From positions 2,108,001 to 2,172,000 of the forward strand of contig NZ_JADEXS020000001.1 of the NCBI RefSeq assembly GCF_015207005.2: 64,000 nt of DNA, written 5' to 3'. The DNA is from Desmonostoc muscorum LEGE 12446. GTDB lineage: Bacteria > Cyanobacteriota > Cyanobacteriia > Cyanobacteriales > Nostocaceae. The number at the start of each line of letters is the position of its first letter. The stretch's first letter is position 1. The notes beneath the pieces were generated by a model, which was not told the DNA's origin, made no database searches, and saw only the letters and a list, made by a program, of their open reading frames with translations. Below, piece after piece: positions 11,060-19,932 of the stretch. A program made the position numbers and the translations under genes.

Positions 11060-12361
11060 CTATTGATTATTGGGATTAGCAGCTTGCCAACGTTGTAAAT
11101 CTTCTAACAGAATAGGATTGATATCAAACCAGGATTTTTTATTGCGATTGTAATAACCTAATACAAATTTGTTTTGCAAAAGCTCATCACAAATCACAAA
11201 CTGACCTTTATTAGGCAAACTATGGGTGTTAGTAGTTAAGCAACCTGTGCGATGAACTTTATCTAGTTCGGGGAAATGGTAGTCACTTAAATTGTATTCT
11301 CTGCGGACTTCTTGCACAGCCTCTTTAGCAACATCTAAGTCTACAAATATCAAATTTAGCCTTAAAGAAACTTCACAAGCGGTACGAGCCAGTCGCACCA
11401 AATCACGCATGACACCACCACTCTTTTCAGAAATGAGTTCTAGCGCATCTGGATTAAATAAACCTTTATATGCATCACCCAAACTTACCAAACGCTTATG
11501 AATTACACTATTAAGAATGTCTCTACCAGGCTCATTAGGAATTCTAGTAGGACATAAATTTTCATCGCACTCAAATACTGGTGGATTAGTTAAATCTAAG
11601 CATTTTTGAAAGCTTTCCATCGGTTGACGAAAGCTCGGAGAATACCTCAGTGAAATCGGAATTGCATAGATAATATGACAACTTAATTGAGTCAGCAGTG
11701 GACTAGCGAACATTTCCAACGCTGTCGCTTGATCGTGCCGGTCAAGACCATCTACAATCACCAGTAATTTCTGCTTGTTTCTTTTTTCAGCAGCTTCTAT
11801 GATGGCGTTAACTCTCTCAATGATTTTACTAAGCTGCGGACGAATGTTGAGAGTTGTAGTAACTTTTCTAGTTAAACCTTGTTTAAGAATTAAACCTAGC
11901 TTTTTAATAATTTCTGGAACTTCAAGACCAGTATTTTCAGCGTCTTCATCTTGATAAACTACAGTTTTGAGGCTTTCAAGTAAATCATCTAATAAATCCT
12001 CTTTTAAACCCCATTCTGGTTGAATAACCTTTTCAAAAATTTTAATTCCAATTAGTACTACAACCTCAGCATAGCCAATATTGTACTGGTCAAGAGCAGT
12101 TACAGTATCAATCCAAATTACTGTATATTTATTATTCAAATTTTGTTCTAATCGTCGTAATTCTGTAGTTTTACCACCACCCCTGTGACCTGCTAGTAAA
12201 AATTTAGCTGGGTCGTCTTCCATATCCAGGAAAGTGATTAAATTCTCTACAGGACTGTTATCTCGCTGGACATAAAAATTTTTCAGGTCTTCGGGTGTAG
12301 TAAGTGGTTCCTCTGGCTTAAAAAGCTGGTAAGCAGGCTTCCAAAAACTGGTATTACTCAT
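11060..12361 (-). CDS. P-loop ATPase partner of the NACHT-TPR protein
   Basis: 433 residues. Walker A is GHRGGGKTTEL near residue 58, and a Walker-B-like LLVIVDGLDRHD lies near 200, so this looks like a single AAA/STAND-like ATPase of the 'HRGxGKTTEL' type. A sensor-like region (SGGVMRDLVRLAR) follows near 315. The C-terminal 60 residues (NKGQFVICDELLQNKFVLGY) resemble a small winged-helix-like cap. Genes of this type are commonly found beside large repeat-containing NTPases in predicted conflict operons. Here it is the promoter-proximal gene, 39 bp before the NACHT-TPR gene. The exact biochemical role is not known to me. Confidence 0.7.
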   Translation of the reverse strand: MSNTSFWKPAYQLFKPEEPLTTPEDLKNFYVQRDNSPVENLITFLDMEDDPAKFLLAGHRGGGKTTELRRLEQNLNNKYTVIWIDTVTALDQYNIGYAEVVVLIGIKIFEKVIQPEWGLKEDLLDDLLESLKTVVYQDEDAENTGLEVPEIIKKLGLILKQGLTRKVTTTLNIRPQLSKIIERVNAIIEAAEKRNKQKLLVIVDGLDRHDQATALEMFASPLLTQLSCHIIYAIPISLRYSPSFRQPMESFQKCLDLTNPPVFECDENLCPTRIPNEPGRDILNSVIHKRLVSLGDAYKGLFNPDALELISEKSGGVMRDLVRLARTACEVSLRLNLIFVDLDVAKEAVQEVRREYNLSDYHFPELDKVHRTGCLTTNTHSLPNKGQFVICDELLQNKFVLGYYNRNKKSWFDINPILLEDLQRWQAANPNNQ

Positions 12362-12413
12362 GCTGGTAAATCCTAACTGAGGTTAAACGGTGTCTTGGCT
12401 TACACTTGTTTAT

Positions 12414-12428
12414 CTCAGTATAACTGAG
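12414..12428. promoter_or_regulatory. Dyad upstream of the ATPase/NACHT operon
   Basis: CTCAGT-ATA-ACTGAG, a perfect 6-bp dyad centred about 60 bp upstream of the ATPase start codon. Position and symmetry fit an operator, but no regulator is known. Confidence 0.25.
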
Positions 12429-12700
12429 TAATTTACTGCTATAGATTGCGATGAAGAAAAACCTGACACCACACTCCAAAACAAGATTTTATGCCACTTT
12501 TTCGGCATAAAGGAACAATTTATAAGTTACCTTAGAGCTTAAAAATTGTGTATTTCTATTGATAAACCTTATTTAAAGTGCCGATCGCACACTAAAAATG
12601 TATGCGTGATCGCTTTTTTCCCAAACTTAATTACTTGCAAAGACGCAAAGCGGCTGAACGCCAAAAATCCTATTTATAAAAAATATATATAAACATTAAT

Positions 12701-12730
12701 AATCCTTAATAGTAAAGACTATTAAGGATT
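12701..12730 (-). terminator. Hairpin terminator after the parR-like gene
   Basis: A perfect 13-bp inverted repeat (AATCCTTAATAGT / ACTATTAAGGATT) with a 4-nt loop lies 41 bp beyond the stop of the parR-like gene. On the minus strand it is followed by an A/T-rich tract with a T run, as expected of a rho-independent terminator, though the stem is A/T-rich. Confidence 0.55.
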
Positions 12731-12770
12731 GATGACAGGAGCAAAAACTGCTCAAAAACTTGATTTTTCC

Positions 12771-13253
12771 TTAAAAATCATCGAGAAACTGACTAAGGCG
12801 GCTGATTACAGGGTCAACCTCTTGAGGAGGAGCAGGAACAGTATAAGAAGTATTATTGACTACTTCTACTTGACTTGGAGACTGAATTAGCGATCGCTCA
12901 TTGACTATGAGTGCCAATTGTGCAACTTGTTGAGAAAGTTGCAGTAAATGGTGTTCCAACGCCTCCAAACGATTAGATCCCTTGGCAAAAAAACGTTCCT
13001 CAAGGCCAGCTACTTGACGTTGCAGCTCACCGATTTGTTGTTCAATCGGTGTTGTTGCTGCTGCTGTTTTTGGAGCAGGTCGTACAGATTCCGGTACACA
13101 TAAAGATTGCCACAGGGCTTCTTTACATAGGTCACTGAAAGTTTTTTCGGGTTGTTTCTCCAAATAACTTTCCACTTGCGCTAACAAGCTTTCATCAGCA
13201 AGCCCTGGGTTGAACGTGACGGATTTAACTACCTTTTTTGACCATTGGAACAT
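12771..13253 (-). CDS. ParR-like adaptor of a ParMR actin system
   Basis: 160 residues. The N-terminal half (VTFNPGLADESLLAQVESYL to about residue 50) has the shape of a ribbon-helix-helix DNA-binding module. A coiled coil follows at about 70-120 (EQQIGELQRQVAGLEERF), and a conserved acidic/aromatic tail ends the protein (VISRLSQFLDDF). ParR proteins bind filament ends of ParM through a C-terminal tail. It starts 5 bp after the parM-like stop codon, so the two are co-translated. The call rests mainly on this pairing. In Anabaena a chromosomal ParMR-derived pair (reported as CorM/CorR) acts as a cell-shape cytoskeleton instead of a plasmid segregator, and this pair may be its counterpart. Confidence 0.6.
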   Translation of the reverse strand: MFQWSKKVVKSVTFNPGLADESLLAQVESYLEKQPEKTFSDLCKEALWQSLCVPESVRPAPKTAAATTPIEQQIGELQRQVAGLEERFFAKGSNRLEALEHHLLQLSQQVAQLALIVNERSLIQSPSQVEVVNNTSYTVPAPPQEVDPVISRLSQFLDDF

Positions 13254-13258
13254 TAGTT

Positions 13259-14407
13259 TTAAGCCCTAGCAGCGCGAACGGCAGATAATTGCGCCTCTCC
13301 ATAAATATACTGCCCCAAAGCATTCGCCTGCCTAGAAGGTGCAGATAAATGAGCATTAATCTTTGCTTCCTTGAGCAGACGTTGAACATCTTCCCAGAAA
13401 AACTCACCGCCGCCACCAGTCAGAATCACATCGGTGACGCGTTCTGGTAGCCAAGCTAGCACACGGCTACAAATTTCCCGTGAAAACATCTCAATGAGAT
13501 TCGGCAGAAAATCGTCTAGGTTGGCAGGCTTGCTAGCACCTTTAGGGCGGTAAAACCGTTCACCTTTGGGTTTGTTAACAGCGGAAATGAGCGCTAGAGA
13601 TTGGCTATCTGCTCCGTCAATTTCAGCGGCTACCAATTCATAAAACTTATTCATACCGAAGTCTTCACTCTTAGAAGCACCTCTGGCAAAGCGGAAGTTA
13701 TCTACCATCAAAAGATCAACGGTTTGATGTCCGATATCCACGATCGCCACCGATATTTTTGTAAAATCGGGACTGCCGGGACTTTTCTTTGGTTGGGCTT
13801 CAGACCACAGCAAGCTACCGTAGCCTTCTGGCATGACCCAAACCTTATTGACGTTCAGCGACACAGATTCGCCTCGAAAGTTTAACACATGAGGCCCACC
13901 TACTTGGCTGATTAACTGTGCTTTTTCCTTTTCAAATTGCTCTAAAGAAAGAAAAGGCAGACCCAGGACAACTGAAATATCGTCTCTGAGTTTGAAGTAG
14001 CCAGCACTTGCTAACACTTTTATCAGTGCAGCCTCTACCTTAGATTGCCCTACTCCTAAATTCGCCCCAAAATCTGCTGCTAGTTGACCTACAGCATATC
14101 CATTACCTTGATACTCCAACCACAAATCCATTAAAGGGTCAGTCGCGCGGGCTTCAAAAACACCACCGCGTACCTGTTCTATTGACATTTGCTTGACGTT
14201 GGCAGGTACGAACACAACACTACCGGGTTCGCGGCTCACACAAGTCTTTGTGGAAGTTCTGCCTAAATCAACACTCAGAATGGTTTTCCCTGAAGTCGTA
14301 GCTGGCTTGGCAGTATTAACAGCATTTATGGGAGTCGATGCCGATACTCTATTCATCGGTATGGCAGCGGCATTAATTGGGGTGGCGGCGGAAGGTTGGT
14401 CTGTCAT
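13259..14407 (-). CDS. parM: ParM/StbA-like bacterial actin
   Basis: 382 residues of actin/Hsp70 fold. The phosphate-1 loop ILSVDLGRTSTKTCV is near residue 43, the phosphate-2 loop AIVDIGHQTVDLLM near 222, and the adenosine motif DVILTGGGGEFFW near 325. The first 40 residues are a low-complexity Ala/Pro/Thr/Asn extension. Filaments of ParM push plasmids apart; on cyanobacterial chromosomes a related actin (CorM) has been linked to cell shape. The adjacent ParR-like gene supports a working two-component filament system. Several in-frame ATGs exist in the N-terminal extension, so the start is uncertain by up to about 20 residues. Confidence 0.8.
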   Translation of the reverse strand: MTDQPSAATPINAAAIPMNRVSASTPINAVNTAKPATTSGKTILSVDLGRTSTKTCVSREPGSVVFVPANVKQMSIEQVRGGVFEARATDPLMDLWLEYQGNGYAVGQLAADFGANLGVGQSKVEAALIKVLASAGYFKLRDDISVVLGLPFLSLEQFEKEKAQLISQVGGPHVLNFRGESVSLNVNKVWVMPEGYGSLLWSEAQPKKSPGSPDFTKISVAIVDIGHQTVDLLMVDNFRFARGASKSEDFGMNKFYELVAAEIDGADSQSLALISAVNKPKGERFYRPKGASKPANLDDFLPNLIEMFSREICSRVLAWLPERVTDVILTGGGGEFFWEDVQRLLKEAKINAHLSAPSRQANALGQYIYGEAQLSAVRAARA

Positions 14408-14645
14408 GAAAGCTCCTAGTTCTAACTTAAATGTAAAAAGTTGTCATGCTCATCTTACAAAAATGCGAGCAACCAGAAATTCTAGGTTGCGTCAAGTGTA
14501 GCTAGAAATACGCCAAAAATTAATTCTGGCGATACCTCCGGTAAGCTCTGCCAACGCAAATCTAGTATTATTTGGCATAGTGTAGGCGAATTTTGGTCAG
14601 ATGTAACCCCTGCTTTCACTGCTTTCAAACCAAAAGCGCCCCTGT

Positions 14646-15269
14646 TTATCTTCTGGTGCGTCTGAGCTGGCGCTTGAATACCCAGAAAACAAATGCTAAA
14701 ACCAAACCCCCAAGCACAATTTTGGACACAGGAGCAAGGTACTTATCCACAAGTTCATACTGACTACCCAATATGTATCCTGAGTATGTTAGCAAACCCA
14801 CCCAAGCAGCGCTACCTAAGGTACTGTAAAACAGAAATGGTAGCAAGTGCATATTGCTGATCCCCGCAGGAACAGAAATCAAAGTGCGGATTCCTGGTAC
14901 AAGGCGACCAATCAATACTGCTTTGTTACCTTGTCGGTCAAACCAGCCTTTAGCCTTAGTAATATCTTTACTGGATATGGCCAGCCATTTACCATATTTG
15001 TCAGCCCAAGCTTTCAAGCGCTTTTCGCCCAAAAACTTACCTGGATAGTACCAAACAAGTGCGCCCAACACAGAACCCAAAACTCCTGCGAAAAACACAC
15101 CAATGATATTCAGCTTTGCCCCTCCTGGTTGATATGGGCTTGCTGTAAATCCAGCCAGTGGCATAATCAATTCTGAAGGAATGGGTGGAAAGAGGTTTTC
15201 TACGAACATCAACAGGGCGATTCCCCAATAGCCCAAAGAGTTGATAGTGTTAGTTATCCATTCAAGCAT
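14646..15269 (-). CDS. DedA family membrane protein (VTT domain)
   Basis: 207 residues with four to five hydrophobic segments. Family marks are the ENLFPPIPSELIMPLAGF motif near residue 24, the amphipathic GALVWYYPGKFLGEK and the GRLVPGIRTLISVPAG motif near 120. DedA proteins are inner-membrane half-transporters that flip undecaprenyl phosphate or phospholipids. Which lipid this one handles cannot be said. The gene is monocistronic with a repeat cluster upstream. Confidence 0.9.
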   Translation of the reverse strand: MLEWITNTINSLGYWGIALLMFVENLFPPIPSELIMPLAGFTASPYQPGGAKLNIIGVFFAGVLGSVLGALVWYYPGKFLGEKRLKAWADKYGKWLAISSKDITKAKGWFDRQGNKAVLIGRLVPGIRTLISVPAGISNMHLLPFLFYSTLGSAAWVGLLTYSGYILGSQYELVDKYLAPVSKIVLGGLVLAFVFWVFKRQLRRTRR

Positions 15270-15304
15270 TGAGTCAATTCCTAAAAATTACTGCACTAGT
15301 TTTT

Positions 15305-15473
15305 TATTGGGCATTGGGCATGGGGCATGGGGCATGGGGCGTGGGAAGAAGCAGGGGGCAGGGGGCGGGGGGCAGAGGGGAAGATTTTCTCTCCTGCTCC
15401 CTGCTCCCTGCTCCCTGCCTCCTCATCTCCCTCATCTCCCTCATCTCCCTCATCTCCCCACTCCCCACTCCCT
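15305..15473. repeat. Palindromic minisatellite (GGGGCAT / CATCTCCCT arrays)
   Basis: GGCATGG and GGGGCAG units are followed by CCCTGCT and then CTCATCTCC units, a G-rich arm facing a C-rich arm. It is one of at least ten such elements in the window and lies in the 416-bp gap (15270-15685), which otherwise holds nothing I can identify. Confidence 0.75.
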
Positions 15474-15597
15474 GTTTTCAAACTAGGTTTTGTTTTCTAA
15501 ATAATTTAGATCCCCCTTAGCCTGCTTTTTCAAAGGACTAAAAAGGATCTAAAGATTTGATGGCAAATTGGAAAGCACACTCTAGGGTTCTGTTCTA

Positions 15598-15676
15598 GGA
15601 TATAGGGTATTGGGCATTGGGTATTCGGTATCAGGCATTGTTTATTCCCCCCATCTCCCCATCCCCCTCATCCCCT
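15598..15676. repeat. GGGTATT / CCCCATC short tandem repeat
   Basis: Irregular GGGCATT and GGTATT units followed by CCCCCATCT units, directly beyond the stop of the minus-strand oxidoreductase gene. Confidence 0.5.
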
Positions 15677-15685
15677 TGTCCAGTT

Positions 15686-16768
15686 CTAGGCTGTCGGAGT
15701 CAATGATTGTACTCTTGGTTCCGATTGCCAGTCTAAGGGATTCCAAACTCTGTCTTCCAATGCCATCTGCTCAATTAAGCTGGCCAATCTCAGGGCTTTC
15801 AGAGCTTGTTCACCACCTACTGAGGGTTGATTGCCACCATGTACGCAGTTGACAAAATGTTCCAATTCTGCACTCAGAGGTTGAATATTGCTGGTGTAGA
15901 CTTTTTCAATCACCCCATCCTGCCTGTAAAGTACTTGTCGATGGTCGTTAAGAGAGTTAGCATTTGTTTGTCGGTGAATCAAAATTTCATTCTTGAGAAA
16001 ATCTGCCTCAGTGAATGAATTTTTGCAGTGGGCAACAATCCGGCGAATTTTGCGGTGAGTGACTTTACTGGCAGTCAGGGTGGCGACTATACCATTAGCA
16101 AAGCCCAGGGTGGCAGTTACATAATCTAAATAACCGGAATCTAGGGCACGAGTACCGCTAGCGGTTAATTTGGTCACTGGAGAAGCTGCTAATTCTAAAA
16201 GTAGGTCAATGTCATGGATCATTAAATCCAGGACAACCGAAACATCGTTTGCTCGGTCTGAGTAAGGACTCATGCGATGTGCTTCTAATGCCAGTAATTC
16301 TTCTGTTTTCAGGACTTGGCTGAGTTCCCTAAATGCTGGATTGAAGCGCTCAATATGACCTACTTGGAGGATACATTGAGACTCAGCTGCCGCATTTACT
16401 AGGGATTCTGCTTCAGAAATACTGGCTGCGATCGGTTTTTCAATCAAAACATGAATTCCCGCTAACAGACAGCTAATGCCCACAGCGTAATGCAGCCGGG
16501 TGGGAACAGCAATACAAACTGCTTCCACCAGGGGTAGCAAGTCACAGTAGTCTTCAAAAAAACGCACTTTGTACTTGCTGGCAGTTTCTAACCCTCGTTC
16601 GACGTTAATATCTGCTACACCGACTAGTTCAACATCTTTCATTGAACTCAAGACGCGAGCGTGGTGTTGTCCCATGTTACCCACCCCAATCACGCCTATG
16701 CGGATCGGTCGTGGCTGGTTGCGCTGTGTATATGGATTCGGTTCTGCCAGTGACATACTATTTTGCAC
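15686..16768 (-). CDS. Gfo/Idh/MocA family NAD(P)-dependent oxidoreductase
   Basis: About 360 residues. The N-terminal Rossmann fold has GVIGVGNMGQHHARV, the conserved Glu-Lys-Pro of the family appears in HVLIEKPIAA near residue 110, and the catalytic-domain motif LMIHDIDLLLELA, with its conserved His and Asp, is near 180. The C-terminal alpha/beta domain is complete. Members oxidise or reduce sugars or sugar nucleotides. The MIHDIDL form resembles enzymes acting on UDP-amino sugars, but substrate assignment is not safe. I chose GTG at 16768 because GGAG lies 9 nt upstream; the ATG at 16756 is the alternative. Confidence 0.85.
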   Translation of the reverse strand: MQNSMSLAEPNPYTQRNQPRPIRIGVIGVGNMGQHHARVLSSMKDVELVGVADINVERGLETASKYKVRFFEDYCDLLPLVEAVCIAVPTRLHYAVGISCLLAGIHVLIEKPIAASISEAESLVNAAAESQCILQVGHIERFNPAFRELSQVLKTEELLALEAHRMSPYSDRANDVSVVLDLMIHDIDLLLELAASPVTKLTASGTRALDSGYLDYVTATLGFANGIVATLTASKVTHRKIRRIVAHCKNSFTEADFLKNEILIHRQTNANSLNDHRQVLYRQDGVIEKVYTSNIQPLSAELEHFVNCVHGGNQPSVGGEQALKALRLASLIEQMALEDRVWNPLDWQSEPRVQSLTPTA

Positions 16769-17607
16769 TATTATTCTCTCCTCAACCACCAAATTTAGAG
16801 ACGCTACGGCCGTTGGCCTTTATACAAAGAAAGCCAGTTACGATCCGTCTAAAACCATCCAGATGGTAACATAGAGCCTATGTTTATGAAGAATTTCAAA
16901 GTTTGCGATCGGTTCCCGCAATCCAGCTATCTTTTGTATAGATAGTTCGGCTTTGGTTTGCATTTTGCATTTTCTAGAAAAAAATGTGTGTCTTTTTATT
17001 AACTTTAGAATATTCGGTAAGACTTAAGTATGAATTCTCTAAAATTCTAGGGATCGCTTTCTTGTGCTTCGATTTTCCTTAAGGCTACAGTTAGGCAATT
17101 AATTAGCATAGCAATTTTGGATTTTGGATTTTGGATTTTAGATTGTTTTGGGGTTCAGAGCAACCTCCTTGGTAGACAGAACAAATCCAAAAGACGCCTG
17201 TTCCGAGCCTGGTTCTGGCTTAGCTGCGCTATTGTCAATCTAAAATCACTGAGCAATCTACCCTTATAGTCTCTTTCAATCCTAAATTCCCAATCTAAAA
17301 TTGATTAGCAGCATTAAAATTACAAGATAATAAACCAGTAATACTTATGCTTTTTTTACCAAAAAATGGTATTGGTAATTACTGCTGCTGATTAGCTGAA
17401 ACAGTTTTTGGATGATTATTTGCAGCATCAGTCGTAGACATCGCACCGCTTTTTGAGAGAAACTCGTATGGATTGTTTCTTTTGAATATCTGGGGTGCAA
17501 AGGTGTTTACAATCACTCACAGAAATTAAGGAGTATTTTTGCCATCGCTTGTTGGCATCTTGTTGAAGCGTGATTTAGCGATTTGAAATCCCAAATTTGC
17601 AACCGAG
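16769..17607. other. 839-bp intergenic region upstream of queC
   Basis: No gene is supported. It holds a small tandem of TTTTGGA units (17114-17139), a GCC-rich dyad near 16806 and an imperfect dyad TTACCA...TGGTAA near 17357-17380. Promoters for the divergent oxidoreductase and queC must lie here, but no clear operator is visible. Confidence 0.4.
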
Positions 17608-18285
17608 ATGAAAGCTGTAATTCTCTTATCTGGGGGATTGGACTCTTCCACAATTTTGTATAAAGCTAAGGCTGATGGCAATTCATGTCATGCTATTTCT
17701 TTTGATTACCAGCAGCGACACCGACGAGAATTACAGTCAGCCTTGCTCGTTGGTCAAAAAGCTGGGGTCGTAAAACATCAGGTGGTTAATTTTGATTTAC
17801 GACAATGGGGCGGTTCGGCACTTACAGATGATGCTATTGATTTACCTCAAGAGCGTTCCCTGGATGAAATGGCTCAAAATATTCCTGTTACCTATGTTCC
17901 GGCTCGCAATACGATCTTTTTAAGCTTTGCTTTGAGTTACGCCGAAGCGATCGCAGCTGAACGTGTTTATATTGGCGTCAATGCCTTAGATTATTCAGGA
18001 TATCCTGACTGTCGCCCCGATTATATCCAAGCTATGCAAGAAGTTTTTCGTCTGGGAACTAAACAAGGGCGTGAAGGACAACCAATTAACATTGTTGCAC
18101 CCCTGATTAACCTGAAAAAAACCGAAATCATTCAACTAGGCAACCAATTGGGAGTTCCTTGGGAGCTAACTTGGTCTTGCTATGCCGGTGGTGATGTTGC
18201 CTGCGGTGTGTGTGATTCTTGTCGTTTGCGGCTAGCAGCTTTTGCCGAATTAGGACTCGTCGATCCAGTGGCTTATAGTTTTTAA
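17608..18285 (+). CDS. queC: 7-cyano-7-deazaguanine synthase
   Basis: ATP-dependent conversion of 7-carboxy-7-deazaguanine and ammonia to preQ0, the precursor of queuosine in tRNA. The 225-residue protein has the PP-loop LLSGGLDSST at residues 6-15, the segment VPARNTIFLSFALSYAEA near 95, and the zinc-binding cysteines in CYAGGDVACGVCDSC near 191-205. Length and motifs are complete. No queD, queE or queF is adjacent. A heptamer repeat hairpin begins right after the stop. Confidence 0.95.
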   Translation: MKAVILLSGGLDSSTILYKAKADGNSCHAISFDYQQRHRRELQSALLVGQKAGVVKHQVVNFDLRQWGGSALTDDAIDLPQERSLDEMAQNIPVTYVPARNTIFLSFALSYAEAIAAERVYIGVNALDYSGYPDCRPDYIQAMQEVFRLGTKQGREGQPINIVAPLINLKKTEIIQLGNQLGVPWELTWSCYAGGDVACGVCDSCRLRLAAFAELGLVDPVAYSF

Positions 18286-18448
18286 GTGAGGAGTGAGGAG
18301 TGAGGAGTGAGGAGTGAGGAGTAAAAAAACTCCTAACTCTCAACTCCTAACTCTCAACTCCTAACTCTCAACTCCTAACTCTCAACTCCTAACTCTCAAC
18401 TCCTAACTCTCAACTCCTAACTCTCAACTCCTAACTCTCAACTTCTAA
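18286..18448. repeat. Long tandem array of GAGTGAG and TCCTAACTCTCAAC units
   Basis: Five GAGTGAG units are followed by about nine copies of a 14-bp unit TCCTAACTCTCAAC. It separates convergent queC and the CNNM gene; the end of the latter overlaps its edge. The long near-perfect array suggests recent slippage expansion. Confidence 0.85.
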
Positions 18449-19825
18449 CTCCTCCAACCGTCGCAGTTGAATTTGATGTAGGCGTGGTCCCATAACTGAC
18501 ACCACAGTGAATTCAAGATTTTGATAATGGAAGGTTTCGCCTTTGGTCGGAATTTTCTGTAACTGATACAGCAAAAAGCCTCCCAGTGTCTGGTATTCTC
18601 TTGTCAAGGGTAAATCGAGATGCAAAACCTCGTTGAGGTCTTCGAGATTGATTTGTGCCTGCACCAGAAATTTATCTTCGCCTAACATCTGGATTAGCAA
18701 ATCGTCGTTGTTTTCAGGAACGCTGGCGTCGCCAATGATTTCGGCAATGACATCTTTGATGGTCACCAGTCCTACGGTACCGCCAAATTCATTGACCACC
18801 ATGACCATAGCTGGTTTTTCTTGCTGCATCATCGGCAATAGTTCACTCAAGGGGGTGTGTTCTGGAACAAACCGAGCCGGACGCATCCAAGGTTGAATTT
18901 GTGTCTCTAAGGTTAGCTTGCCTACAGCTAAAGGTTGTGCCAAATCTTTAAAATAAACAATGCCGCGAACATCGTCCAAAGATTCACCAATCAAGGGATA
19001 GCGGGAATAACCAGTAGCAGCCATTTCCTTGAGTAATGCCTGGAAAGTAGCATCTTTTGGCAGCGCCACAATACTGGTGCGGGGGATCATCACAGCTTGA
19101 GCCATGACATCCCCAAACTCAAAGACATTATTGAGCAGTTCTCGCTCCGCACGCTGTAAACCAGTAGAACCCCATTCTGTAGAGATAATCACTTGCAATT
19201 CTTCGGGAGTTACAGGTGGTCTCCAGCCTTGACCTGTGTATTCAATACCAAAAAGTCGCAACAAACAACGAGTTGATTGGTTGAGAATCCAAATGAAGGG
19301 GTTGAAAAAACGAACGATCGCTTTTACTGAAGGCCCTAAAAACCGAGCTAGCTGTTCTGAATACAGCATAGCTAATGATTTAGGACATAATTCCCCTAAA
19401 ACAATTTGCAAGTAGGCAATTAAGAAAAAGGCAATGGGAATTGATAAGGAATGGGCGATGAAGGTAGTCATTCCAATGGGTAGAGGCCAGGATTTTAACC
19501 ATGCATTCACCAGGACGACAATTGTACTTTCTCCAATCCATCCCAGAGCCAAGCTAGAGAGTGTAATACCTAACTGGGTGGTAGATAGCAGTCGGTCAAT
19601 ACTGCGTTGTAGCATCTCCACAGCTCTTGCTGGAACATCCCCAGCTTTAACTAGCTGGTGAATACGCGATCGCCGCACGCTCACCATCGAAAATTCCGCT
19701 GTCACAAAAAACGCATTTATGGCAATCAGCAGTAAAACTGACAACAATCGCAGCCCCGCCTCCGTCCAAATTAAATTAGGAAAACCACTCACCGCCAAAG
19801 CTCGTGTAAAATTCACGCCCTCCAT
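18431..19825 (-). CDS. CNNM/CorC (HlyC) family transporter-like membrane protein
   Basis: 464 residues. Residues about 15-195 form the CNNM (DUF21) transmembrane domain with AINAFFVTAEFSMVSVRRSRI near residue 35 and the small-residue motif TTQLGITLSSLALGWIGE near 80. Two CBS domains follow at about 215-340 (MIPRTSIVALP and GTVGLVTIKDVIAEIIG), and a CorC/HlyC C-terminal domain at about 370-455. Such proteins are implicated in Mg2+/Na+ exchange and magnesium homeostasis. The old name hemolysin is not a functional statement. Confidence 0.92.
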   Translation of the reverse strand: MEGVNFTRALAVSGFPNLIWTEAGLRLLSVLLLIAINAFFVTAEFSMVSVRRSRIHQLVKAGDVPARAVEMLQRSIDRLLSTTQLGITLSSLALGWIGESTIVVLVNAWLKSWPLPIGMTTFIAHSLSIPIAFFLIAYLQIVLGELCPKSLAMLYSEQLARFLGPSVKAIVRFFNPFIWILNQSTRCLLRLFGIEYTGQGWRPPVTPEELQVIISTEWGSTGLQRAERELLNNVFEFGDVMAQAVMIPRTSIVALPKDATFQALLKEMAATGYSRYPLIGESLDDVRGIVYFKDLAQPLAVGKLTLETQIQPWMRPARFVPEHTPLSELLPMMQQEKPAMVMVVNEFGGTVGLVTIKDVIAEIIGDASVPENNDDLLIQMLGEDKFLVQAQINLEDLNEVLHLDLPLTREYQTLGGFLLYQLQKIPTKGETFHYQNLEFTVVSVMGPRLHQIQLRRLEELEVES

Positions 19826-19828
19826 TTA

Positions 19829-19929
19829 GGGGGACTGGGGACTGGGTATTCGGTATTGGGTACTAGGAAAGAATGTCTCAGTCCCTAATCCCCAGTCCCC
19901 AGTCCCCAGTCCCCAGTCCCCAATACCCC
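19829..19929. repeat. GGGGACT / CCCAGTCC palindromic minisatellite
   Basis: GGGACTG units on the left are mirrored by five CCCCAGT units on the right, filling the whole gap between two minus-strand genes. Confidence 0.75.
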
Positions 19930-19932
19930 GTC

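Larger units (their letters stand above)
12362..12770. other. 409-bp intergenic region between the STAND operon and the parM/parR operon
   Basis: No gene seen. It contains the operator-like dyad at 12414-12428, a 7-bp-arm hairpin TTATGCC...GGCATAA at 12489-12510, a HIP1-like patch, and the strong hairpin at 12701-12730. Confidence 0.5.

Noticed and set aside
15241..15520. Frames coding LPHLPHLPHL or GDEGDEGDE
   Set aside because: These are translations of the minisatellite in several frames, not genes. The same applies to frames near 21010-21240, 44559-44954 and 53744-54161.
18286..18448. Could the 14-bp repeat array be a CRISPR?
   Set aside because: Units are contiguous with no unique spacers of 30-40 bp; it is a simple tandem array. 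No cas gene is in the window.
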